This document shows positions 6,893 through 13,497 of a stretch of 13,497 nucleotides of DNA, in pieces. The stretch covers positions 1-13,497 of the forward strand of contig DHPY01000011.1 of the NCBI GenBank assembly GCA_002411015.1. The letters are read 5' to 3'. A model generated the notes under the pieces. The model did not search any database and was not told where the DNA came from. It saw only the letters and a program-made list of their open reading frames with translations. Every line of letters begins with the position of its first letter. Position 1 is the first letter of the stretch. This DNA comes from Armatimonadetes bacterium UBA5352. Lineage in GTDB: Bacteria > Armatimonadota > Zipacnadia > Zipacnadales > UBA5352. The position numbers and the translations under genes are program-made.

Positions 6893-9613
6893 TCACTTGC
6901 CGATGTACATCTCATCCAGCGCGAACTCGTCGCGCTCGTCCACCTGCGCGCCCCCGTCCACCTCGAGATCGCCGATATTCAGCGCCTGCAGCATCTGCAC
7001 ATCCGGGTACTTCCTGCGGATGTCGCGCACATCGAAGGAGATCTCGTGCCACTCGTTGTCAGCGATCAGCGTCTGCGGGAAGGGCTCCTCGGGCAGCGGC
7101 CCCCGACCGCGATACTTCTCAGTGCCCTCGGGGGCGGGCGCTCGGTCGAGCACGTCGGGCGTTCCCGCGAAGTAGTACCGCCGGCCATCCTGTGCGCTGT
7201 CCATGTCCCAGAGCGTGTAGTAGGCCGAGGGGAAGGGGCGCACGAAGACCGCGACCGGCGTGCCCGGTCGGATGCGGTAGCGGAAGCGCACCGTCGGGTA
7301 GCGGTCGATGTCCCAGCCGCGCGGGTTGGTGAACGCTGGGAGCGGGGAATCATCGGCGCGCTGGTAGATGCGGACGTAGCCGTCGCCGGTCGCCTCGTCG
7401 AGGATGCGCCGGTAGCTGGAGTTCCCGGTGTCGCGCCGGCCGCGGTAGAACTGCCAGTGCACGAACCAGTCCGGATCATCGGCATCGAAGGTGTTGTGGA
7501 TCAGCACGTCCTCGCCGGGCGGCGTGCGTGCGTCCACGTAGCCGACGCCGATGGCGCGCCGGCCCGTGGCGTCGGTCACGCGCACCCGCACACCGTAGTC
7601 GAGCGCGTCGCTGTAGCGGTGCGTCACGCTCTGCCCCTGCGCGACCGCGCCGTCGCCGAGCTGCCAGGCGTACTCGCAGGGCGGCGTCATGCCGCGCACA
7701 ACCGCCGTGAGCGTCACGTCCTCGCCGGTGCGGACGCGTACTCGGTCCGCGAGCACCTGCACGCTCGGCCGGGCACAGTCCCCGTGCTCGAAGACGCCGA
7801 TATCCGGCGCCTTCGCCGCCCATGGAAGCGACACCGGGTCTCCCTCCGTCCAGCGCAGCACGCGGTCGAGGCGCAGCAGGCGCTTCCCCTCGTCCACATC
7901 GAGCACCCGCGCGAGATTCTCCGGCGACCCGATAGCGATCAGATCGCCCTCCTCGCCCGCGATCCCGTAGCCGTCGCAGAACGGGTAGGCATCCTCGACC
8001 GGCAGCAGCCGCCCCTGACCGGCCATGCGCGTCGTGGTCAGCGGCGCCGCGGCATCGCGCAGCGGGCTGTCCTCCGCGAGGGAGAAGTCGAGGCGCGCAG
8101 GATCGGCGAAGCGCGGGTCAGTCTCGATGTTCCGCGAGAACACCTCGCGCTCCGGCAGCGGAAGCAGGCTCACCGGCGCGCCGGCAGTCCACTCAGCGTC
8201 GCGGTCGAGGAGCACCACGCGCGCACCGGCCTCGATCTCCGTGATGCCGACGAGGTTCTCCGGGTCGCCCAGCGCAACCATCAGCCGCTCTGTGCGCTGC
8301 GCCAGCGCGCGCTGCAGCGCAGCCGTCTCATCCACGGGCAGCCGGCGGCCGTGGCCGTCGCTCTGCGCATGAGCGACAGGCACAGAGGGATCGCGCTGCG
8401 AGCGCGTCCCCTGCGCCTCGGCGAGGCTCACCGGCGTCCGGCCGAAGAGCATCAGCGCGCCCGCGTCCTCCGTGCCTGCGAAGAGCGCGTTGCGCACCAT
8501 CCTCACCGCGCGCGCCTGCCCGCCGGTGAACCAGACCTGCGTGCCTGAGTCGAAGCGGCCGTTGCGGTCGAAGATGTTGTTCAGCAGCACGAGGTCGTTG
8601 AAGTTCCTGTAGGCTGTGCCTGCCACGAGCGCGACGGCGTCGCCGCCGTGGTAGACATTGTGGTAGGTGCGGTTGTGGAGGTGCGGCACCGTCGAGACGC
8701 CCTGGTAGATCCAGGCGAGGCCGCAGGCGTCGAAGGTTGTGTTGTGGCGGAAGATCAGCCGTTCGCCGAGGATCTGGTTGACCGGACCTGCGCTGCTGCC
8801 GCCGTCGTACTGGTTCGCGAAGATGTTCCCCTCGACAAGGATCTGGCTGCAGCTATCCGGGCCGATTGAGAAGTTCCGCGACCAGCCCGAGTGGAAGACG
8901 TTGCCGCGGACGATCGCTTCCCGGGAGTAGCGGATGACGCCCGGCCCGTGCCCGGCGCGGCTGAAGGAGTTGCCCTCGATGAGCACCCGGCGCGAGTTCG
9001 TCACTCGCCAGATGTCTGACGCGTGAGCATTGCGCGCCATGTCGTTGTCGAGGATGCGGACGTCGCGGCAGCCCTCGACCCAGAAGCACATGTAGTCATA
9101 GCCTCCGGAGAAGCCGCAGTCCACCACGGTGATGTCCGTGCTGTCAACCGCGCGCAGCCACCCGCCCTCGTAGGCCGAGCCGCCGGTGCCGCGCACTTCA
9201 AGGCCCCGCACTTCGATGTGTTTGCGGCCGAGGATCTCCACCCGTGCGGCCCCCGCGAGCGACTGTGTCCCGCTCACTCCGACCACGAACTCCCCTGTCG
9301 CGTGGCCGATGAGCCGCGCCGTGCGGCGCTGCTCCGCGCGGAAGACAATCGGCGCCTCCGCGGTGCCGCTGTGCATCGGGACCAGTCGGCCGGAGTACTC
9401 GCCCGGCAGGAAGATCACCGTGTCGCCGGCAGTGGCCATCTCGCCCGCGTGCTCAGGTGTGCGCCAGGGCGCCTCGCGCGTGCCGGGGTTCCCATCGTCG
9501 CCCTCAGGCGAGACGTAGCACTCAGGGCCGGCCTGAGCCCGGAAGCACGCGCCACACAGCGCGATCACCAGTACAGTGAACGCCTTCCGCCATGGGCCAC
9601 GCCGTCTGATCAT
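6893..9613 (-). CDS. Secreted right-handed beta-helix protein with PKD domain and duplicated module
   Basis: The protein has 906 residues. A signal peptide spans about 1-28 (RRRGPWRK, a hydrophobic run, then AQA). A pectate-lyase-like beta-helix spans about 29-395. It opens with the classic YVSPEGDDGNPGT and APWRTPEHA and continues as short repeated turns such as ILDNDMARN, LIEGNSFSR, ILVEGNIFA and LLNNIFDRNG. Two related 66-67 residue modules lie at about 418-483 and 530-596, each with LPV, PENL, LDR, WT and PVSL; the second ends in PDIGVFEHG. A PKD-like domain lies at about 615-694 (AWQLGDGAVAQGQSVTHRYS). A roughly 200-residue beta-rich C-terminus (703-905) looks like a carbohydrate-binding jelly roll. 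The fold suggests a polysaccharide lyase or hydrolase; no catalytic residues could be assigned. The ATG at 9613 is preceded by GGAGG nine bases upstream. It starts 45 bases after the upstream beta-helix gene ends. Confidence 0.86.
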   Translation of the reverse strand: MIRRRGPWRKAFTVLVIALCGACFRAQAGPECYVSPEGDDGNPGTREAPWRTPEHAGEMATAGDTVIFLPGEYSGRLVPMHSGTAEAPIVFRAEQRRTARLIGHATGEFVVGVSGTQSLAGAARVEILGRKHIEVRGLEVRGTGGSAYEGGWLRAVDSTDITVVDCGFSGGYDYMCFWVEGCRDVRILDNDMARNAHASDIWRVTNSRRVLIEGNSFSRAGHGPGVIRYSREAIVRGNVFHSGWSRNFSIGPDSCSQILVEGNIFANQYDGGSSAGPVNQILGERLIFRHNTTFDACGLAWIYQGVSTVPHLHNRTYHNVYHGGDAVALVAGTAYRNFNDLVLLNNIFDRNGRFDSGTQVWFTGGQARAVRMVRNALFAGTEDAGALMLFGRTPVSLAEAQGTRSQRDPSVPVAHAQSDGHGRRLPVDETAALQRALAQRTERLMVALGDPENLVGITEIEAGARVVLLDRDAEWTAGAPVSLLPLPEREVFSRNIETDPRFADPARLDFSLAEDSPLRDAAAPLTTTRMAGQGRLLPVEDAYPFCDGYGIAGEEGDLIAIGSPENLARVLDVDEGKRLLRLDRVLRWTEGDPVSLPWAAKAPDIGVFEHGDCARPSVQVLADRVRVRTGEDVTLTAVVRGMTPPCEYAWQLGDGAVAQGQSVTHRYSDALDYGVRVRVTDATGRRAIGVGYVDARTPPGEDVLIHNTFDADDPDWFVHWQFYRGRRDTGNSSYRRILDEATGDGYVRIYQRADDSPLPAFTNPRGWDIDRYPTVRFRYRIRPGTPVAVFVRPFPSAYYTLWDMDSAQDGRRYYFAGTPDVLDRAPAPEGTEKYRGRGPLPEEPFPQTLIADNEWHEISFDVRDIRRKYPDVQMLQALNIGDLEVDGGAQVDERDEFALDEMYIGK
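7826..8026 (-). repeat. Protein-level repeat copy 2 in the beta-helix/PKD gene
   Basis: This encodes about 67 residues with GRLLPVEDAYPFCDGYG, GDLIAIGSPENL, LLRLDRVLRWTEG and DPVSL. It is the more canonical copy, resembling a cap module I recall at the end of other beta-helix proteins, and runs straight into PDIGVFEHG. Confidence 0.7.
8165..8362 (-). repeat. Protein-level repeat copy 1 in the beta-helix/PKD gene
   Basis: This encodes about 66 residues with GRRLPVDETAALQRAL, LMVALGDPENL, VVLLDRDAEWTAG and APVSL. It aligns end to end with copy 2, although its middle (where copy 2 has FCDGYG) has diverged. Confidence 0.7.
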
Positions 9614-9622
9614 GCGCACGCG

Positions 9623-9627
9623 CCTCC
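9623..9627 (-). promoter_or_regulatory. Ribosome-binding site of the beta-helix/PKD gene
   Basis: GGAGG lies nine bases before the ATG at 9613 and decides that start over the in-frame ATG at 9643. Confidence 0.7.
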
Positions 9628-9658
9628 ATCCCACCCGGTGCAAAGTGACTACGGTCGC

Positions 9659-12034
9659 CTATTCCTCCAGCGCATGGTGCGCCCGCAGGTTCGCGATGAA
9701 TGCCGGGTCCAGCGCGATGCCCGCGCCGCGCAGGTAGTCCAGCACATCGTTCCCCAGCGCGGTGTTGAGCTGATAGTGGCGGACCGGGCCGTTGATCTGC
9801 AGGAGGCCGCTCTGATCCACCAGCTCCGGCCGCCAGTCGGCGGCGACCACCGGCGCGTGCACCGTGCAGTTCGTCAGCCGCGTCCCGAGCGTGCTGTCGA
9901 GCGCGTAGAGATCGCCCTCCGCCGCCAGCACGTTCGGCTGGAACTCGCACTCAGTGAAGGCCAGCGCGCCACGCAGCCCCGGCGCGGCCAGCGTGTTGAT
10001 CGAGCAGCGCTCGAAGGAGGCGCTCGCGATGCTGCTGCCGAGCCACGCGCTGACGCCGTCGCAGTCGCTGATACGCAGCTTCGGGTAGAGCGAGACCTCA
10101 TCGGTGTACTCCGCAGGTTCAGCGCTGCCGATCAGCAGGTGCACGTTGTTCGGATCATCCGGCCGCTCCGGCGTCAGCTTCTCAAGCTGCACGTTCGCGA
10201 CCTCGATCGAGCAGTTCGGCTCGAGGCGGCTGCCGTCATAGCCGCCGACCCGTCGCAGGTCATACTGGTACGGGTTCGGGATGCGCATCAGCCGCACGCC
10301 CTGATCGCGCCCGCGGACGCGAACGTCGCTGAACTGCACGAGGTTCGGGAAGAAGAGCCGGCCGCCGTCCCCCGTCTCGGCGAAGGGCGGGACGCTCAGC
10401 AGCCAGCACGGCGCCACTGAGTCTGGCACCGCGCTGAAGTCCACGACGAGGTCCTCGATGGTCACGCTCTCGCCGAAGCCGATCGGGTACTGGTAGTCGA
10501 AGTCGGCGGGGTTGTAGGCGAGCACGGAGACTGTGCCCGTGCCGTTGGGCCTGAGGGTGCAGCCTCGCAGTCGGACGCGGCCGTCCCACCGCGAGCCGTA
10601 GTCGCGGCGGAATGCGATGAAGCTGTTCCCAAAGCGGGTGGTGTTGTCCAGGAACAGGTCGCCGCCGCCGGTCACGGAGATCCCGGCGAAGCCGATCTCG
10701 GAGTCCTCGATGTAGAGGTTCCAGCAGTGGAAGTGCACGTCCACGCGGTTGAGCCGGCAGCGCTCGATGCGGAAGTTCTTGTTGATGTTCGTGCCGAAGA
10801 CGCCCCACGCGATCGGTCCCGACTCCGCGGTGACGTTGCGGAAGGTGCAGTTGAGCATCCGTGAGCCGCCGATGCCGTAGGTGCCGTGCGGCACCGCGAT
10901 CTCCGGCTCGCGCCGGTTCTTCTCCCACGGCATCAGCCGGATGTTCTCGAGCGTCACATCGAAGACATTGCGCAGTGAGTAGAAGCCGCTGCGGGCCGCG
11001 AGCGACACGTCCCGCGCGCCTTTCTCCAGCCCCACCCACTGCTCACGGATGATCGTGCGGCTGCGCCCGATCGAGAAGCCGTTGTAGTGGTAGCCGGTCG
11101 AGCCGGTGGCGGGCGACTCGCCCGAGACGTAGAACGCGCCGCCCTCGATGATCGTGTAGACATCGTTGCAGGGGATGGCCGAGGCGGCGGTGATGTCATC
11201 GAAGGCAAACGCGATGTCGCCGATGATCCGCCCCTCCTGCTCGACGTAGAACAACTCCTCCCGCGCCCATCCGCGGTTGCCCTCATAGCCCGCCCGCAGA
11301 CCGATGCGGTCGTTGTCGTCGCTGACAGAGATCAGGTGGCCCGCGTACTGCGCGAGTTCGGGGATGATCTGCACGCCCGGCCGAATGCGCTGAAGTAGGG
11401 CGGCCTTGAACTCGTCGGTCAGCTCAATGTTCACCGTTGGCTCGTCGTTCTGAACCGAAAAGCGAGGAACGCTCTGGCTGTTGAACTCCTCGTCTATGTG
11501 GAACCTGGTCTGGCCCCACTTCACGCTCGTCCTGATCGGGATGCCGTTGGTCTCCCTGATCCAGAACTCGCCGGTGAGGTTGACGACCGGGACCCGGTGT
11601 GCGTTGGCGTACGTGTGCGCGAGCTTCATCTGCACACCGTCGTCGTTCACGCCATCGCCGATCGCGCCGAACATCCGGTAGTTGACCGCCTCGCGCTCCT
11701 GCAGGACGGCCACCAGACCGTTCGGCAGTGCGAGCACGTCGGCGTCGTTTGGCTGGAGTTCCTCGGTAGGCTGCTCGACACGATAACGCGCGCCGCCGCC
11801 GTCGCCCGGCGCGTAGAAGCCGAGCGTCTCCACGAACGCCCCCTCCTCCAACTCCGCGAGGGCCTTCAGCGTCTGCACGTCTGCACAACGGGTGGCTCCG
11901 ACGAGGGGAGGTTGCGTGACCATAGGGGCCTCCTGGGCGAGAGCGGCGGTGAGTGCGCCGAGGATGGTCAGCATCAGCGCGAGTGACAGCAGCGCATATC
12001 CTGCACGTCCTGTGCCGGCCGGGCGGTTTCGCAT
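9659..12034 (-). CDS. Secreted beta-helix (pectate-lyase/tailspike-like) protein
   Basis: The protein has 791 residues. The signal peptide spans about 1-33, with a long hydrophobic segment and ALA before QE. Residues about 46-160 are the head typical of pectate-lyase-superfamily and phage-tailspike-like proteins. It contains ADVQTLKAL, ETLGFYAPGDGGGARYRV (69-86) and then NYRMFGAIGDGVNDDGVQMK, followed by VVNLTGEFWI. From about 360 the chain becomes repeated short beta-helix coils such as LNCTFRNVTAE, FRIERCRLNRV, LYIEDSEIGFAG, VRLRGCTLRPN and ASFERCSIN, to about 740. Such proteins bind or cleave acidic polysaccharides, but no catalytic site could be identified, so the activity is unproven. 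The ATG at 12034 follows GAGGTGA at close spacing. It is the first gene of the four-gene minus-strand operon and is divergent from the TIM-barrel gene across 157 bases. The frame has no breaks. Confidence 0.86.
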   Translation of the reverse strand: MRNRPAGTGRAGYALLSLALMLTILGALTAALAQEAPMVTQPPLVGATRCADVQTLKALAELEEGAFVETLGFYAPGDGGGARYRVEQPTEELQPNDADVLALPNGLVAVLQEREAVNYRMFGAIGDGVNDDGVQMKLAHTYANAHRVPVVNLTGEFWIRETNGIPIRTSVKWGQTRFHIDEEFNSQSVPRFSVQNDEPTVNIELTDEFKAALLQRIRPGVQIIPELAQYAGHLISVSDDNDRIGLRAGYEGNRGWAREELFYVEQEGRIIGDIAFAFDDITAASAIPCNDVYTIIEGGAFYVSGESPATGSTGYHYNGFSIGRSRTIIREQWVGLEKGARDVSLAARSGFYSLRNVFDVTLENIRLMPWEKNRREPEIAVPHGTYGIGGSRMLNCTFRNVTAESGPIAWGVFGTNINKNFRIERCRLNRVDVHFHCWNLYIEDSEIGFAGISVTGGGDLFLDNTTRFGNSFIAFRRDYGSRWDGRVRLRGCTLRPNGTGTVSVLAYNPADFDYQYPIGFGESVTIEDLVVDFSAVPDSVAPCWLLSVPPFAETGDGGRLFFPNLVQFSDVRVRGRDQGVRLMRIPNPYQYDLRRVGGYDGSRLEPNCSIEVANVQLEKLTPERPDDPNNVHLLIGSAEPAEYTDEVSLYPKLRISDCDGVSAWLGSSIASASFERCSINTLAAPGLRGALAFTECEFQPNVLAAEGDLYALDSTLGTRLTNCTVHAPVVAADWRPELVDQSGLLQINGPVRHYQLNTALGNDVLDYLRGAGIALDPAFIANLRAHHALEE

Positions 12035-12191
12035 AAGTCACCTCTCGGGGGGCGCAAATAGTGCTCGCTGGGTCAGATGATGGGTGCTTCCCGGAGGCGA
12101 GGGTAAGTTCCTCCCACGGGAGGGAACGCGCGTCGTTCGCGGAAAACCCACCCGTATGGACCGCTAGGGTGCCGAGAGGAGATGCTTTCGC
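12035..12191. promoter_or_regulatory. Divergent intergenic control region
   Basis: These 157 bases separate the beta-helix operon (minus) from the TIM-barrel gene (plus), so both promoters should lie here or just beyond. I could not assign convincing -35/-10 boxes on either strand. It holds the ribosome-binding sites of both flanking genes and the inverted repeat at 12107-12127. Confidence 0.5.
12107..12127. promoter_or_regulatory. Imperfect 21-base palindrome, candidate operator
   Basis: The left half GTTCCTCCC pairs with the right half GGGAGGGAAC apart from one extra G, around a two-base centre. The centre is too tight for a good hairpin and no T-run follows, so a dimeric repressor or activator site is more likely than a terminator. 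It lies near the middle of the divergent gap and could serve both promoters. Confidence 0.4.
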
Positions 12192-13436
12192 ATGCAGTTC
12201 AGCCACTCGCTCACCGTCGCCTGCGCACTCGCGGTGATGCTCTCCGCCACACTCAACGCCATCGCCGGCCCTGCCCGCGAGGCCGCGAGGCCCGCGATCA
12301 TGGGCTACGGCGTCACGCTCAACGAGACCGAGGCCCAGCGCCTCAAAGACGGCGGCTGGACGCTCATCCTGTCCGGCGAGGGCGACCTCGATCTCCTCCA
12401 CCAGCACGGCCTGCGGTCGCTGCTCAGGAGCGGGCTCCTCACGCCCGAGACGCTCGATGATCCGGCGAAGCGCGCGGAGCTCGATGAGTTCATCGCACGC
12501 GTGAAGGACCACCCCGCGCTGTCGATGTACTGGATCGTGGATGAGCCGAACGCCTCGCGCTTCGAGGCGCTGGGGAGGCTGCTGAGCTACCTCCGCGAGC
12601 GCGACCCGGCGCATCCGGGCTACATCAACCTCTTCCCGACATACGCGAGCAACGAGCAGCTTGGGACGCAGGGCGACGTGGTGACGGCCTACCAGGAGCA
12701 TGTGCGGCGTTTCATCGATGAGGCCCACCCGGACTACCTCAGCTACGATCACTACCATTTCGCCGCAGGCGGCCTCGATCGCGACCAGTACTTCCTGAAC
12801 CTCGCGCTCATCCGGCGTGCGGCGCTGGATTCGGGGCTGCCCTTCCTGAACTTCATCCAGGCCTGCACCTGGACGCGTTCGATGCGCGAGCCGAACTCCA
12901 ACGAGCTGCGATTCCTCACCTACACCTCCCTCGCCTACGGCGCCAGCGCGCTCGCGCATTACACCTACTCCGACCGCGGCCCGCATACCGGTTGCCCCGT
13001 CACCGCCGAGGGCGAGGCGACGGCGCTCTGGCACGGCATGAAGCGCAGCAACCACGAGTTCCTGGCCATCCGCGAGCAGCTTCAGCCGCTGACCTCGCTG
13101 GCGGCGTATCACGTTGGCATGATCCCGCCAGGCGCCACAGAGCTGCCGGCGGACCAGCCGTTCACGCTCGATCCGCCCGTCGCGCGCACGGACTACACCC
13201 CGCCGGAGCCGCTGCAGGGGATGCTGCTCGGCTACTTCGGCCGCTCCAACGAGCCGACGCACGTTGTCGTCGTGAACCTCGACTACCGCCGCAGCGCCAC
13301 CACGACCGTAGTCGGCCCGGGGCCGCTGGAGGTCTTCAACGCGAGCAGGCGTGAGTGGTTGCCGGGAAGCGACGGCTCCCGCGCGTTGCTGCGCCTGCAG
13401 CCGGGCGGCGGCATGCTGCTACGCCTGCGACGGTAG
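12192..13436 (+). CDS. Exported TIM-barrel glycoside-hydrolase-like protein
   Basis: The protein has 414 residues. The signal peptide spans about 1-25, ending AIA before GP. Residues about 34-300 look like a clan-A-type TIM barrel. It has a first strand IMGYGV, the strand SMYWIVDEPNASRF (111-124) with E118 in a DEP motif as a plausible acid/base, then DYLSYDHYHF (181-190), LPFLNFIQACTW (216-227), and ASALAHYTYSDRG near the barrel end. The C-terminal 70-80 residues (GMLLGYFGR, THVVVVNLDYRRS, GGGMLLRLRR) are a small beta-sandwich of the kind that closes many glycosidases. I could not assign it to a numbered family or find the nucleophile with certainty. The ATG is preceded by GAGAGGAG about ten bases upstream. 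It is divergent from the beta-helix operon and probably shares its control region. The next plus-strand gene starts 57 bases downstream. Confidence 0.8.
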   Translation: MQFSHSLTVACALAVMLSATLNAIAGPAREAARPAIMGYGVTLNETEAQRLKDGGWTLILSGEGDLDLLHQHGLRSLLRSGLLTPETLDDPAKRAELDEFIARVKDHPALSMYWIVDEPNASRFEALGRLLSYLRERDPAHPGYINLFPTYASNEQLGTQGDVVTAYQEHVRRFIDEAHPDYLSYDHYHFAAGGLDRDQYFLNLALIRRAALDSGLPFLNFIQACTWTRSMREPNSNELRFLTYTSLAYGASALAHYTYSDRGPHTGCPVTAEGEATALWHGMKRSNHEFLAIREQLQPLTSLAAYHVGMIPPGATELPADQPFTLDPPVARTDYTPPEPLQGMLLGYFGRSNEPTHVVVVNLDYRRSATTTVVGPGPLEVFNASRREWLPGSDGSRALLRLQPGGGMLLRLRR

Positions 13437-13479
13437 CTCAGACCGGGAGCGGCCGATCATCATTGCCACAAGCATCATC

Positions 13480-13497
13480 GGGGAGTGACCGCATGTG
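13480..13497 (+). CDS. Start of the next plus-strand gene, cut by the window end
   Basis: GGGGAG (13480-13485) is followed after seven bases by ATG at 13493-13495, the best-spaced ribosome-binding site downstream of the TIM-barrel gene. Only the start codon and two bases are inside the window, so nothing can be said about the product. If real, it is probably co-transcribed with the TIM-barrel gene. Confidence 0.4.

Noticed and set aside
6845..8548. Plus-strand open frame of 567 codons
   Set aside because: It is antisense to the beta-helix/PKD gene. The composition is rich in Arg, His, Ala and Val, with no motif, so it is a shadow frame.
9023..10420. Plus-strand open frame of 465 codons
   Set aside because: It is antisense to both beta-helix genes and spans the junction between them. 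It has no start signal or domain.
11424..13262. Minus-strand open frame of 612 codons
   Set aside because: It lies antisense to the TIM-barrel gene, whose signal peptide, motifs and ribosome-binding site are convincing, and runs into the first beta-helix gene in another frame. Its translation is Arg/Ala/Val-rich with no recognisable domain; it is a G+C shadow.
13437..13479. Terminator after the TIM-barrel gene
   Set aside because: There is only a weak CCGAT/ATCGG pairing without a T-run. The following ribosome-binding site suggests transcription continues.

Overview
The window is G+C-rich, densely coded bacterial DNA. It holds seven intact genes, one broken gene and the first bases of a further gene. 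No RNA gene, insertion sequence or CRISPR array was seen. The gene content (a DUF4838 protein, large secreted beta-helix proteins, an SGNH-type hydrolase with an LPP...AVPG...NVYFDN-type N-terminus, and a FecR/CHASE2-cyclase pair) resembles glycan-degrading bacteria such as Armatimonadota, Planctomycetota or related uncultured phyla. That placement is a guess from gene style, not a phylogenetic result.

Layout. (1) 5-2771, minus strand: a two-gene signalling operon. It encodes a membrane CHASE2-class III adenylate cyclase, followed one base later by an exported FecR-domain protein. (2) 2933-4027, plus strand: an SGNH/GDSL-type hydrolase relic. It is interrupted by an in-frame TGA, its conserved N-terminus has no usable start codon, and several catalytic motifs are degenerate. 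(3) 4033-12034, minus strand: a four-gene operon read from right to left. The order is secreted beta-helix protein, secreted beta-helix/PKD protein, NodB-like polysaccharide deacetylase-like protein, DUF4838 glycosidase-like protein. (4) 12035-12191: a divergent control region with a 21-base imperfect palindrome. (5) 12192-13436, plus strand: an exported TIM-barrel glycoside-hydrolase-like protein, then the ribosome-binding site and start codon of another plus-strand gene cut by the window end.

How the genes may work together (inference). Regions 3-5 look like a small polysaccharide-processing locus without SusC/SusD-type transporters. Two beta-helix proteins and one TIM-barrel enzyme carry signal peptides and would act outside the cytoplasm. 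The deacetylase-like and DUF4838 proteins have no signal peptide and would act on imported fragments. The FecR/cyclase pair is a separate signalling unit, and nothing in the sequence shows that it controls the glycan locus. Reading frames are G/C-rich at third positions, so long antisense shadow frames are common and were discarded.
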